From an uncultured Streptococcus sp. (GTDB lineage: Bacteria; Bacillota; Bacilli; Lactobacillales; Streptococcaceae), in NCBI GenBank assembly GCA_916048145.1, contig CAJZGT010000069.1, positions 1 to 6,788 of the forward strand: DNA of 6,788 bases, in the 5' to 3' direction. Both the position numbers and the translations under genes were made by a program. The notes beneath the pieces are model-generated. The model ran no database searches. It was given only the letters and a program-made list of their open reading frames with translations, and was not told the origin of the DNA. Below are positions 1-6,788 of this stretch, piece by piece. Each line of letters begins with the position of its first letter. The first letter of the stretch is position 1.

Positions 1-1551
1 AACGATGAGCTTATTGACAATTTCTCCCAACTCTGTCGGTTCAAAACGTTTGGCTACAAGACGAACATAGTAACGTTTCTGAATAGTTTCAATGGTCGGT
101 GCGTAGGTTGACGGACGTCCAACCCCATTTTCCTCCAAGGTCTTGATAAGGGTCGCTTCAGAATAGCGAGCAGGTGGTTGAGTGAAATGTTGCTCTGGTT
201 TGCTATTTACCTGCTTAACCACATCTCCAACAGCCATGTCCGGTAACATCTTATTCTTGTCAGAATCATTATAAATGGCCAGATAACCATCAAACTTAAC
301 CTGGCTACCATTGGCAGCAAATTGAACTCCATTTTGAGACAATTTAACAGCCATAGTATCAAAGACAGCAGCTGTCATCTGGCTCGCTACAAAACGATTC
401 CAGATAAGAGTATAAAGCTTGAGCTGATCCTTGTCCAGATACTTAGCAATACTTTCCGGTGTATTAAAGACGCTAGACGGGCGAATAGCCTCGTGGGCAT
501 CCTGAGCTCCAGAAGCATTTTTAACCTTGCTACTATGCTTAGAATACTTGCTACCAAAACGGTCCGTAATGAAACTTGCTGCTTCATTTTGCGCCACTGG
601 ACTGATACGAGTCGAATCGGTACGCATATAGGTAATTAAACCTTGCACACCAGAACCAATATTAATCCCTTCATAAAGCTGTTGGGCAACCATCATGGTC
701 TTTCGAGTACGGAAATTGATTTTATTGGCAGCATCCATCTGCATAGATGAAGTGGTATAGGGTAATGGAGCATTGCGTTTGCGCTCTTTCTTATCTACCT
801 GATCCACTGAAAAATCTTTGCTAGTCAGACGAGATAAGACTTCCTTGACCTCATCATTGCTAGTCAGTTTCAGCTTTTTACCATCCACTCCATAGAAGGA
901 AGCTTGAAATTGCTTGGTTCCCTTTTTAAAGACACCATCAATTGTCCAATATTCTTCTGGTTGGAAGGCATTAATTTCATTCTCACGGTCAATGATTAAC
1001 TTAAGCGCAATAGACTGTACGCGCCCTGCTGACAAGCCCTTCTTGACCTTTTTCCACAAAATAGGCGAAATCGAATATCCTACCAAGCGGTCTAGGACAC
1101 GACGAGCCTGTTGGGCATCTACCAAGTCCATATCAATCTTACGAGGTTCTTTAAAAGCATTTTTGACCGCATCCTTGGTGATTTCATTGAAGACCACACG
1201 GTTGGCATCATTTTCATCCAAGTTGAGAATATGGGCCAAATGCCAAGAAATCGCTTCTCCTTCACGGTCCGGGTCACTCGCCAGAAAGACTTTATTAGCT
1301 TTTTTGGCTTCTTTTTTCAAGTCATTGATAAGAGGACCTTTTCCTCGGATATTGATATATTGCGGTTCATAATTATTTTCAATATCGACGGACATACTGG
1401 ATTTTTTCAAATCACGGATATGTCCGACACTGGCTAAAACCTTGTAGTTTCTGCCGAGATATTTTTCAATCGTCTTGGCCTTAGCAGGCGACTCCACGAT
1501 TACTAGATTTTTTTTAACTGTTGATTTTTTCTTTTTTGTTGCCGTAGCCAC
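1..1551 (-). CDS. topA: DNA topoisomerase I (type IA), 3' end cut by window
   Basis: Relaxes negatively supercoiled DNA by cutting one strand through a 5'-phosphotyrosine link and passing the other strand; a nucleoid enzyme that balances gyrase. The 517 visible residues cover the TOPRIM domain and most of the type IA core. Seen: a Lys-rich N-terminus, then [11 protein letters not shown] with the metal-binding Glu at residue 20, DPDREGE at 93-99 (TOPRIM acidic residues D93, D95, E97), SAGRVQS in the core, and [10 protein letters not shown] with the catalytic Tyr at 308. The family is about 695 residues in streptococci, so roughly 180 residues including the C-terminal zinc-ribbon region lie outside the window. 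The start is GTG at 1549-1551, preceded by GAAAAGG with 9 bases of spacing; it gives the pneumococcal-like N-terminus. It follows dprA, a common Firmicutes order, with its own promoter in the gap. The frame is open throughout, so the gene looks intact as far as it is visible. Confidence 0.97.
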   Translation of the reverse strand, partial: MATATKKKKSTVKKNLVIVESPAKAKTIEKYLGRNYKVLASVGHIRDLKKSSMSVDIENNYEPQYINIRGKGPLINDLKKEAKKANKVFLASDPDREGEAISWHLAHILNLDENDANRVVFNEITKDAVKNAFKEPRKIDMDLVDAQQARRVLDRLVGYSISPILWKKVKKGLSAGRVQSIALKLIIDRENEINAFQPEEYWTIDGVFKKGTKQFQASFYGVDGKKLKLTSNDEVKEVLSRLTSKDFSVDQVDKKERKRNAPLPYTTSSMQMDAANKINFRTRKTMMVAQQLYEGINIGSGVQGLITYMRTDSTRISPVAQNEAASFITDRFGSKYSKHSSKVKNASGAQDAHEAIRPSSVFNTPESIAKYLDKDQLKLYTLIWNRFVASQMTAAVFDTMAVKLSQNGVQFAANGSQVKFDGYLAIYNDSDKNKMLPDMAVGDVVKQVNSKPEQHFTQPPARYSEATLIKTLEENGVGRPSTYAPTIETIQKRYYVRLVAKRFEPTELGEIVNKLIV

Positions 1552-1560
1552 AGTATCACA

Positions 1561-1567
1561 CCTTTTC
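1561..1567 (-). promoter_or_regulatory. Ribosome binding site deciding the GTG start of topA
   Basis: GAAAAGG on the minus strand ends 9 bases before the GTG codon at 1549-1551. No ATG lies at a suitable position in this frame near the conserved N-terminus, so the GTG start rests on this site and on agreement with the known streptococcal N-terminus. Confidence 0.65.
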
Positions 1568-1586
1568 AAAGTAATAAACTTTATAA

Positions 1587-1615
1587 AGTGTAAACCATTT
1601 TGGCATAACTGTCAA
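1587..1615 (-). promoter_or_regulatory. SigA-type promoter of topA
   Basis: On the minus strand a perfect -35 box TTGACA (1610-1615) is followed after 17 bases by TACACT (1587-1592), which matches four of six positions of the -10 consensus. Transcription would start near 1580, leaving a leader of about 29 bases before the GTG start of topA. This gives topA an expression route independent of the competence promoter upstream of dprA. topA promoters in several bacteria respond to supercoiling; nothing here proves that for this one. Confidence 0.75.
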
Positions 1616-1667
1616 GACTTAGCTCCTATATATAGAAGAAAAGTTGGTTAGAAAGAGAAATTTTGTC

Positions 1668-2516
1668 TTAAAATTCAAATTCCGCAAGAACATCTTGCCC
1701 GCTGGTAACCAATTTTGCCCCTTCTTGAATCAAATGATGGCAACCATCTGATAGTCCATCTAAAATACTACCAGGAATGGCAAAGACATCGCGCCCTTCC
1801 TCCATTGCCCTCTCACAGGTAATGAGACTACCTGAGCGCATCTTAGCTTCTGCTACAATCACACCTCGACAAAGTCCAGCAATGATGCGATTACGGGCAG
1901 GAAAATGAAATTTCAGAGGTTGTTCGCCAGGTCCATATTCACTGAGAACCAGATGGTCATTGCCGATGTAGTCTTGCAAGCGTTTATTGGCTTTAGGATA
2001 AAACACATCCAGTCCTGTTCCAATCACTGCGATGGTTTTTCCACCATTCTGCAGGGCTGCCATATGAGCTGCTGTGTCAATGCCCTTGGCTAATCCACTG
2101 ACTATAACCAGTTCATTTTCCAAGCCCTGAATGACTTTTTCAACTGACTTAACTCCCTGTTTGCTACAAGCACGACTTCCCACGACCGCTACCTTAGGAA
2201 ATTTCAAGAGATCCAGATTTCCCTTGTAAAATAAAAGTACAGGCGCATCGTATATTTCACTCAAATCCCAAGGGTAACAGTCATCTAAAATAGAGAGAGA
2301 TGGAAATTTTTGAAACTCCTTCTCCAAATGCGTATCGTCTATCTGAAAATAACGTTCCATAAAAACAGCTGGATTTCTGCAACCTGATATATCTGCAATA
2401 TCACCTAACAACAGTTCTTGATCTACATTTTCACCATATTCTAGAACCCTCAAAATCTGTTGATTGGTCAAACCTGATTTTTTTAACTTATAGATTTCAT
2501 AGTTTGTGATTTTCAT
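1668..2516 (-). CDS. dprA: DNA processing protein DprA (RecA loader in transformation)
   Basis: Cytoplasmic protein that binds incoming single-stranded DNA during natural transformation, protects it and loads RecA; in pneumococcus it also binds ComE~P to shut competence off. With the start at 2516 it has 282 residues, the pneumococcal length. Layout: N-terminal SAM-like domain (about 1-105), then an extended Rossmann fold (about 107-282) with VVGSRACSKQG (R115), SGLAKGID (140-147), IGTGLDVFYPKAN (K175) and FPARNRIIAGL (205-215). R115 and K175 are known DNA-binding residues, and M238, I263 and L269, at the known dimer and ComE-binding face, are all present. No C-terminal winged helix, as in pneumococcus. 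Start choice: an ATG also exists at 2528, but GGAG at 2523-2526 sits 6 bases before the ATG at 2516 and would lie inside the longer version. An exact SigX box lies 33 bases upstream of the start. topA follows without a convincing terminator. Confidence 0.97.
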   Translation of the reverse strand: MKITNYEIYKLKKSGLTNQQILRVLEYGENVDQELLLGDIADISGCRNPAVFMERYFQIDDTHLEKEFQKFPSLSILDDCYPWDLSEIYDAPVLLFYKGNLDLLKFPKVAVVGSRACSKQGVKSVEKVIQGLENELVIVSGLAKGIDTAAHMAALQNGGKTIAVIGTGLDVFYPKANKRLQDYIGNDHLVLSEYGPGEQPLKFHFPARNRIIAGLCRGVIVAEAKMRSGSLITCERAMEEGRDVFAIPGSILDGLSDGCHHLIQEGAKLVTSGQDVLAEFEF

Positions 2517-2522
2517 AAATAA

Positions 2523-2526
2523 CTCC
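2523..2526 (-). promoter_or_regulatory. Ribosome binding site deciding the dprA start
   Basis: GGAG on the minus strand, 6 bases before the ATG at 2514-2516. It overlaps the start codon of an alternative in-frame start at 2528, which would add four residues and has no comparable site. This favours the 282-residue product. Confidence 0.75.
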
Positions 2527-2549
2527 ATTTCTTTATCTACTCATCTATT

Positions 2550-2557
2550 TATTCGTA
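2550..2557 (-). promoter_or_regulatory. SigX (ComX) competence box, cin-box, of dprA
   Basis: The minus strand carries TACGAATA exactly, the consensus recognised by the alternative sigma factor SigX/ComX of streptococci and placed at -10 of late competence genes. The preceding 25 bases are T-rich on the same strand, as usual for this promoter class. The leader to the dprA start would be under 35 bases. I see no good SigA promoter for dprA in the same gap, so dprA expression probably depends mainly on competence induction, as known for dprA in pneumococcus. Confidence 0.93.
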
Positions 2558-2567
2558 AAACAAATTA

Positions 2568-2593
2568 AAAAGAAGACCATTTGATCTTCTTTT
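2568..2593 (-). terminator. Factor-independent terminator after lepA
   Basis: On minus-strand RNA, positions 2593-2583 pair with 2578-2568: an 11-bp stem with one U-G wobble (at 2584/2577) and a 4-base loop, the core reading GAAGATC-AAAT-GGTCTTC. The 3' arm ends in U residues and is followed by another U, AA and UUU. It lies 62 bases after the lepA stop. The U-G wobble becomes a C-A mismatch on plus-strand RNA, so the hairpin favours minus-strand transcripts, in line with every gene here being on that strand. The low GC content of the stem base makes it moderate rather than strong. Confidence 0.72.
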
Positions 2594-2654
2594 ATTTATC
2601 TTAGTTATTTGATATTTAAAGTCTATCAACAATAAAATATTTTTCTTTATACTT

Positions 2655-4478
2655 CTACTCTTCATCCATGCTCAGAACGCTGAGGAAGGCTTCTTGAGGA
2701 ACTTCTACTGATCCGATAGCTTTCATGCGCTTCTTACCGGCTTTTTGTTTTTCAAGGAGTTTACGCTTACGAGAAACGTCACCACCATAACATTTAGCAA
2801 GTACGTTCTTACGAAGGGCCTTGATATCAGTACGAGCCACAATCTTGTGTCCAATAGCTGCTTGAATTGGCACCTCAAATTGTTGGCGAGGAATGATTTT
2901 CTTAAGTTTATCAACGATGAGTTTTCCACGTTCGTAGGCAAAATCCTTGTGAACGATAAAGCTAAGGGCATCCACCTTGTCTCCATTGAGAAGGATATCC
3001 ATTTTCACCAGCTTAGATGGACGATACTCTGACAATTCGTAGTCAAAGCTTGCATAACCACGAGTTGAAGACTTAAGTTTATCAAAGAAGTCAAAGACGA
3101 TTTCAGCAAGTGGAATTTGATAGATAACATTGACACGATTGTCATCAATATAATCCATAGTCACAAAGTCCCCACGCTTACGCTGAGCTAATTCCATCAC
3201 TGCTCCAACAAACTCTTGCGGTACCATGATTTGCGCCTTAACATAAGGCTCTTCAATGGTCGCAATCTTAGTTGGGTCTGGGAACTCAGATGGGTTTGAC
3301 ACATCCATAGACTCTCCGTCGGTCAGATTGACTTTATAGATAACAGACGGAGCTGTCATGATAAGGTCTATATTAAACTCACGCTCTAAACGTTCCTGGA
3401 TAACATCCATATGAAGAAGTCCAAGGAAACCACAACGGAAACCAAATCCAAGTGCCTGAGATGTTTCTGGTTCAAACTGAAGACTAGCATCATTCAGTTG
3501 CAATTTTTCAAGGGCTTCACGTAGGTCATTGTACTTGTTTGACTCGATAGGATATAGACCCGCAAAGACCATGGGATTCATCTGCTTGTAACCATGTAAT
3601 GGCTCAGCTGCAGGATTGGTTGCCAAGGTAACGGTATCACCCACACGAGTGTCCTGAACTGTCTTAATAGATGCAGCGATATATCCAACGTCACCAGTCG
3701 CAAGGAAATCACGACCAACTGCTTTGGGTGTAAATATACCGACTTCGGTCACATCAAAGGTCTTGCCGTTGCTCATAAGCTGAATCTTATCGCCAGGTTT
3801 GACCACCCCATCCATGACACGCACTTGAAGAATAACCCCACGGTAAGCATCGTAAACAGAGTCGAAAATCAAGGCCTTAAGTGGTGCCGTCACATCACCC
3901 GTTGGTGCTGGCACTTTTTCTACGATTTGCTCAAGGATTTCCTCGATACCAATACCAGCCTTAGCAGAAGCCAATACTGCTTCGCTGGCATCCAAACCAA
4001 TGACATCTTCAATCTCTGTACGCACGCGCTCAGGATCTGCAGCTGGCAGATCAATTTTATTAATGACAGGCATGATTTCCAAATCATTATCCAAGGCCAG
4101 ATAAACATTGGCAAGGGTTTGAGCCTCAATCCCTTGAGCGGCATCGACCACCAAAATAGCTCCCTCACAGGCAGCGAGCGAACGTGAAACTTCATAGGTG
4201 AAGTCTACGTGCCCCGGCGTGTCAATCAAGTGGAAAATATAAGTTTCCCCATCTTTTGCAGTGTAATTCAACTCGATGGCATTGAGTTTAATAGTAATCC
4301 CACGTTCTCGCTCTAAATCCATGCTATCCAAAAGTTGGGCCTGCATTTCACGACTGGATACTGTCTCTGTCTTTTCCAAAATGCGGTCTGCTAGAGTCGA
4401 CTTCCCGTGGTCAATATGGGCGATAATAGAGAAGTTACGAATCTTCTCCTGTCGTTTTTTCAATTCTTCTAAGTTCAT
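2655..4478 (-). CDS. lepA: Elongation factor 4 (LepA), ribosome-associated GTPase
   Basis: Translation-factor GTPase that acts on the ribosome; described as back-translocating stalled ribosomes and as helping initiation and 30S assembly. The 607 residues match the usual 600 or so. Seen in order: G1 AHIDHGKS (20-27), G2 RGIT (59-62), G3 DTPGH (86-90), G4 NKID (140-143), G5 SAK (171-173), then the EF-Tu-like domain 2, the EF-G-like domains, and the LepA-specific basic C-terminal domain, which ends in MDEE. The His at 90 (of DTPGH) is the catalytic-type residue of this class. An ATG at 4541 in the same frame would add 21 residues, but it lies upstream of the promoter and has no good ribosome site; the ATG at 4476-4478 has AAAGGA 8 bases upstream and gives the conserved [10 protein letters not shown] start. 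It has its own promoter, follows the phosphatase gene by 78 bases and ends at a terminator. Confidence 0.98.
   Translation of the reverse strand: MNLEELKKRQEKIRNFSIIAHIDHGKSTLADRILEKTETVSSREMQAQLLDSMDLERERGITIKLNAIELNYTAKDGETYIFHLIDTPGHVDFTYEVSRSLAACEGAILVVDAAQGIEAQTLANVYLALDNDLEIMPVINKIDLPAADPERVRTEIEDVIGLDASEAVLASAKAGIGIEEILEQIVEKVPAPTGDVTAPLKALIFDSVYDAYRGVILQVRVMDGVVKPGDKIQLMSNGKTFDVTEVGIFTPKAVGRDFLATGDVGYIAASIKTVQDTRVGDTVTLATNPAAEPLHGYKQMNPMVFAGLYPIESNKYNDLREALEKLQLNDASLQFEPETSQALGFGFRCGFLGLLHMDVIQERLEREFNIDLIMTAPSVIYKVNLTDGESMDVSNPSEFPDPTKIATIEEPYVKAQIMVPQEFVGAVMELAQRKRGDFVTMDYIDDNRVNVIYQIPLAEIVFDFFDKLKSSTRGYASFDYELSEYRPSKLVKMDILLNGDKVDALSFIVHKDFAYERGKLIVDKLKKIIPRQQFEVPIQAAIGHKIVARTDIKALRKNVLAKCYGGDVSRKRKLLEKQKAGKKRMKAIGSVEVPQEAFLSVLSMDEE
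4023..4029 (-). other. Lactococcal/streptococcal Chi-like heptamer
   Basis: The minus strand reads GCGCGTG, the Chi sequence defined for Lactococcus lactis AddAB/RexAB and predicted for streptococci, inside lepA. I noticed only this copy. A single 7-base match in a window of this length is close to chance expectation, so it is only a possible site. Confidence 0.3.
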
Positions 4479-4485
4479 GATTCTC

Positions 4486-4492
4486 TTCCTTT
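4486..4492 (-). promoter_or_regulatory. Ribosome binding site deciding the lepA start
   Basis: AAAGGAA on the minus strand lies 7 to 8 bases before the ATG at 4476-4478. It selects the 607-residue product over the 628-residue in-frame extension that begins at 4541. Confidence 0.75.
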
Positions 4493-4506
4493 CAGGGTAT
4501 CTATTT

Positions 4507-4535
4507 ATTATAAATTGTTTTTGACATTTTGACAA
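4507..4535 (-). promoter_or_regulatory. Strong SigA-type promoter of lepA
   Basis: On the minus strand TTGTCA (4530-4535) is followed after exactly 17 bases by a perfect TATAAT (4507-4512), so 11 of 12 consensus positions match. Transcription would start near 4500, giving a leader of about 22 bases. lepA can therefore be transcribed apart from recN and the phosphatase gene, though no terminator blocks read-through from them. Confidence 0.85.
4519..4534. repeat. Tandem 8-bp direct repeat over the lepA -35 box
   Basis: TTTTGACA occurs twice in immediate tandem on the plus strand (4519-4526 and 4527-4534); the minus strand reads TGTCAAAA twice. The copy nearer the phosphatase gene overlaps the -35 box and the other falls in the spacer. 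Two exact copies in so short an AT-rich stretch may be a small duplication or a regulator site. Confidence 0.5.
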
Positions 4536-4556
4536 GACCATACCCTGCTAGGAGTA

Positions 4557-5285
4557 CTAATCTTCAGCGACAAAGCCGTCATTCTCAATAAAGTGATGTT
4601 CTGTCATTCCTCGGTCTGTAAAGACAATCCCGTGAAGGACACCACCATAGACTGCTCCTCCGTCCATCCCAATCTTGCCATCTTCTGTAGTCCAGAGATC
4701 AGCTGTACCACGCTCTTGCTTTAACAAACCATAAACTGGTGTATGTCCGAAGACAATAGTTTTCCCAGTATGGTTTTCGGCTTCGTGGAACGGTTTTCTA
4801 AGCCAGACTTTTTTATAATCTGTGGTTTCATGCCAGTCTTCCAAGGTCAAATCAATACCTGCGTGAACGAAGATATACTTGTCTGTCTCTACCACAAACG
4901 GCATTTGACGAATAAATTCGACCAAGTCTGCCGCTTCAGTAGCAACACGCTTGGCATCCTCAACTCCATCAACTGGTGCATCCAAGGGACGACCTAGAAT
5001 AGAGTTAATAGTTGTATCTCCACCATTACGACGATAGTGGTCATAACTTTCTTCTGGGTCATCTAGCCATGTCAAAAACATATACTCATGATTTCCAGAC
5101 AAACAGATTGCCCCTTGATTATCAACCAAGTCCTTGACCATTTCAAGGACACGGCGACTATCTTCACCACGGTCAATCAAATCCCCTAGAAAGAGCAACT
5201 GGGTCTGACCATCCCATGTTTTGAGAAGGTCTTCTAACATCCCGGCTTTTCCGTGAACATCTCCAATTACATAATAGTCTGTCAT
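4557..5285 (-). CDS. PPP-family metallophosphatase (Ser/Thr phosphatase or Ap4A hydrolase type)
   Basis: Soluble two-metal phosphoesterase of 242 residues with the full PPP signature: GDVHG (8-12), GDLIDRG (34-40), GNHE (64-67), VHAG (140-143) and GHTP (180-183). The expected metal ligands D9, H11, D35, N65, H141 and H181 are present, as are the catalytic-type residues R39 and H66. No signal peptide or membrane segment. The family includes protein Ser/Thr phosphatases of the lambda/PrpA/PrpE kind and symmetrical diadenosine tetraphosphatase (ApaH); sequence alone does not decide the substrate, so no symbol is given. It is not the PPM-type phosphatase PhpP/Stp1. The ATG at 5283-5285 begins one base after the recN stop, and GGGAG (5293-5297), inside the last recN codons, serves as its ribosome site, so translation is likely coupled to recN. 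lepA follows after 78 bases. Confidence 0.93.
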   Translation of the reverse strand: MTDYYVIGDVHGKAGMLEDLLKTWDGQTQLLFLGDLIDRGEDSRRVLEMVKDLVDNQGAICLSGNHEYMFLTWLDDPEESYDHYRRNGGDTTINSILGRPLDAPVDGVEDAKRVATEAADLVEFIRQMPFVVETDKYIFVHAGIDLTLEDWHETTDYKKVWLRKPFHEAENHTGKTIVFGHTPVYGLLKQERGTADLWTTEDGKIGMDGGAVYGGVLHGIVFTDRGMTEHHFIENDGFVAED

Positions 5286-5286
5286 C

Positions 5287-6788
5287 TTATTTCTCCCTGT
5301 TTCTCAACAATTCTCTGGCTTGCGTCAGGGCTGCTTCCGTCACATCATCACCTGCCAACATCTTAGCAACTTCCTCCACTCGCTCTTCAACCGTCAAGAG
5401 ACGAACAGTCGAAACTGTTGAATGGTCATTACTAATCTTCTCAATAAAGAATTGATAATCCGCAATCGCAATCACTTGTGGCAAATGGGAAATAGCCAGT
5501 ACCTGACCATGCTGGCCAATCTTATGAATCTTCTGCGCAATAGCCTGAGCTACACGACCTGAAACTCCCGTATCCACCTCATCAAAGACAATACTAGTCT
5601 TTCCTTCTTTACGTGAAAAGGCAGACTTAATAGCTAGCATGAGACGAGATAATTCCCCACCAGATGCAACCTTAACCAAGGGTTTAAAGTCTTCACCAGG
5701 GTTGGTTGAAATATAAAACTCAACCATTTCATTTCCCTCACGGCTGAATTTGCCCTTGCTAAAACGAACTTGAAACTGGGCTTTTTCCATATAGAGGTCT
5801 TGAAGCTCTTGTTTAATCTCTGCTTCGAGCTGCTGTGCCAAGTCATGACGAGCAGATGCAAGCTGACCTGCCAAGTCAACAAGGTTGACTTCCAATTCCT
5901 TAAGCTCTGCTTCCATGTCTTCAGAAGAAAGATTATTGCCTGTCAAGAGATTGTACTCTTCCGTAATCTTGGCAAAATAAAGCAAGACATCATCTACAGT
6001 TCCACCATACTTACGGGTAATGGTATGAAGGAGGTCCAAACGATTCTCAACCTGCATGAGACGATTGCCGTCAAAATCAAGGTCCTCAATGATAGCTTCC
6101 AAACGTTTGCTAATGTCTTCTAAGACATAGTAGGTCTCAGACAGTGAGCTTGAAATTTCACGGTATTCAGGATCATACTCTTCGACACTTTCCATGTCAT
6201 TCATGGCTGAACGAACATTGGCCAGACTTGAAAAATCTTCATTGTCCAACATGCTATAAGCATTGGTCAGCGTATCCGCAATGTTTTTATGGTTGAGGAG
6301 CTTCTCTCGCTCTTGATTTAGAGCCAGGTCTTCTCCAGCCTGCAAGTTTGCCGCCTCAATCTCTGCCATTTGAAATTCCAACATTTCAATACGTGCCTTG
6401 TGTTCCTGTTGGTTTTTCTTGACTTCCAGAACCTGCTTGCGCATTTTTCGATAGGCATCAAAACTCGTTTGATAGGTTTCTTTCAAGGCCCAAAAAGCTG
6501 CATCGCCAAATTCATCCAACATCTGGATATGTAGCTGGGGACGCATTAACTCTTCTTGGTCATGTTGACCATGAATATCTACCAGATGTTGCCCAATAGC
6601 ACGCAAAACAGACAGATTGACCATCTGGCCATTCACACGGCTGATACTACGACCATTTTGCAAGATTTCTCGACGGATGATAATTTCATCACCCATTTCC
6701 AAACCTTGCTCATCAAAAATTTCCTGTAAAAGACGACTATTCTCAACTGAGAAAAGCCCCTCAATCTCTGCCTTTGGCGCACCATGAC
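5287..6788 (-). CDS. recN: DNA repair protein RecN, 5' end cut by window
   Basis: SMC-like ATPase that acts early at double-strand breaks in recombinational repair. The window holds 499 residues plus the stop; the family is about 555, so some 55 N-terminal residues, including the Walker A motif, lie past the right edge. The frame is open to the edge, so the gene is not truncated in the genome as far as can be seen. Seen: DIHGQHDQEELM, characteristic of RecN, in the N-terminal half; a Glu/Lys/Leu-rich coiled-coil middle; the ABC signature ASGGELSRL (Ser at visible residue 375); Walker B IVFDEVDTG (D402 and E403 in the same count); and ISHLPQV with the switch His. A TTG codon at 6700-6702 could pass for a start, but it is internal: the upstream in-frame residues, such as KAEIEGLFS, are typical RecN sequence. 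It heads a coupled pair with the phosphatase gene. Its promoter is outside the window. Confidence 0.97.
   Translation of the reverse strand, partial: HGAPKAEIEGLFSVENSRLLQEIFDEQGLEMGDEIIIRREILQNGRSISRVNGQMVNLSVLRAIGQHLVDIHGQHDQEELMRPQLHIQMLDEFGDAAFWALKETYQTSFDAYRKMRKQVLEVKKNQQEHKARIEMLEFQMAEIEAANLQAGEDLALNQEREKLLNHKNIADTLTNAYSMLDNEDFSSLANVRSAMNDMESVEEYDPEYREISSSLSETYYVLEDISKRLEAIIEDLDFDGNRLMQVENRLDLLHTITRKYGGTVDDVLLYFAKITEEYNLLTGNNLSSEDMEAELKELEVNLVDLAGQLASARHDLAQQLEAEIKQELQDLYMEKAQFQVRFSKGKFSREGNEMVEFYISTNPGEDFKPLVKVASGGELSRLMLAIKSAFSRKEGKTSIVFDEVDTGVSGRVAQAIAQKIHKIGQHGQVLAISHLPQVIAIADYQFFIEKISNDHSTVSTVRLLTVEERVEEVAKMLAGDDVTEAALTQARELLRNREK
5293..5297 (-). promoter_or_regulatory. Ribosome binding site of the phosphatase gene inside recN
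   Basis: GGGAG on the minus strand lies within the final codons of recN, 7 bases before the phosphatase ATG. The two genes are separated by a single base, so ribosomes ending on recN can reinitiate here. Confidence 0.75.

Larger units (their letters stand above)
4493..4547. repeat. 8-bp inverted repeat bracketing the lepA promoter
   Basis: CAGGGTAT at 4493-4500 and its exact reverse complement ATACCCTG at 4540-4547 are separated by 39 bases. One arm lies at the predicted transcription start, directly before the ribosome site; the other lies just upstream of the -35 box. The flanking bases do not extend the match. The arms could be two half-sites of an operator, or chance. No regulator is recognised. 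Confidence 0.45.

Noticed and set aside
914..1372. Open frame of 152 codons on the plus strand
   Set aside because: It lies wholly antisense to topA, has no ribosome site or recognisable domain, and its composition follows from the topA codons on the other strand.
2517..2528. Alternative dprA start that would add four residues
   Set aside because: The GGAG ribosome site for the ATG at 2516 lies inside this extension, and the shorter form has the known 282-residue length.
2605..2630. Inverted TTGATA/TATCAA repeat as a second terminator after lepA
   Set aside because: The stem is six bases, mostly A-T, with a nine-base loop and no U-tract. The hairpin at 2568-2593 is far better.
3825..4187. 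Open frame of 120 codons on the plus strand, and a 91-codon minus-strand frame at 3920-4195
   Set aside because: Both are shadows of the lepA GTPase domain in other frames. LepA is complete and highly conserved here.
4479..4541. Alternative lepA start that would add 21 residues
   Set aside because: It begins upstream of the lepA promoter, lacks a ribosome site, and the added residues are not part of the conserved LepA N-terminus.
4548..4556. Possible terminator after the phosphatase gene
   Set aside because: Only about five pairs can form around CCTAGCAGG, with no U-tract, so I do not claim a stop between the phosphatase gene and lepA.
5770..6123. Open frame of 117 codons on the plus strand
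   Set aside because: Antisense to the recN coiled-coil region, with no support for translation.
6700..6702. TTG as the recN start codon
   Set aside because: The frame is open upstream to the window edge and encodes typical RecN sequence there, so TTG is an internal Leu codon.

Overview
The window is ordinary chromosomal core sequence from a low-GC Gram-positive coccus, almost certainly a mitis-group Streptococcus (S. pneumoniae, S. mitis, S. oralis and relatives). The basis is that the translated TopA, DprA, LepA and RecN read very close to the pneumococcal proteins as I remember them, including the DprA length of 282 residues without a C-terminal winged helix, and that dprA carries an exact streptococcal SigX (ComX) box. 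No search was run, so the species is not fixed.

All five genes lie on the minus strand. In the direction of transcription, from the right edge to the left edge, they are: recN (5' end cut off by the window), a PPP-family metallophosphatase that starts one base after recN stops, lepA (elongation factor 4) with its own near-consensus SigA promoter, a factor-independent terminator, the SigX promoter, dprA, then topA with its own SigA promoter (3' end cut off by the window). There is no gene-free stretch longer than about 130 bases. I see no RNA gene, insertion sequence, CRISPR array or attachment site.

The shared theme is DNA maintenance and recombination. RecN is an SMC-like double-strand-break repair protein. 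DprA loads RecA on incoming single-stranded DNA during transformation. TopA relaxes negative supercoils. LepA and the phosphatase sit between them as translation and metabolic housekeeping functions. The regulatory layout is compact: the lepA terminator lies directly upstream of the competence promoter of dprA, and no clear terminator separates dprA from topA, so competence transcription could run into topA.

I did not find an undescribed biological system. The points worth a second look are regulatory: the overlap of terminator and SigX promoter, an 8-bp inverted repeat that brackets the lepA promoter, a tandem 8-bp repeat over its -35 box, and a lepA-dprA adjacency that differs from the pneumococcal gene order as I recall it.
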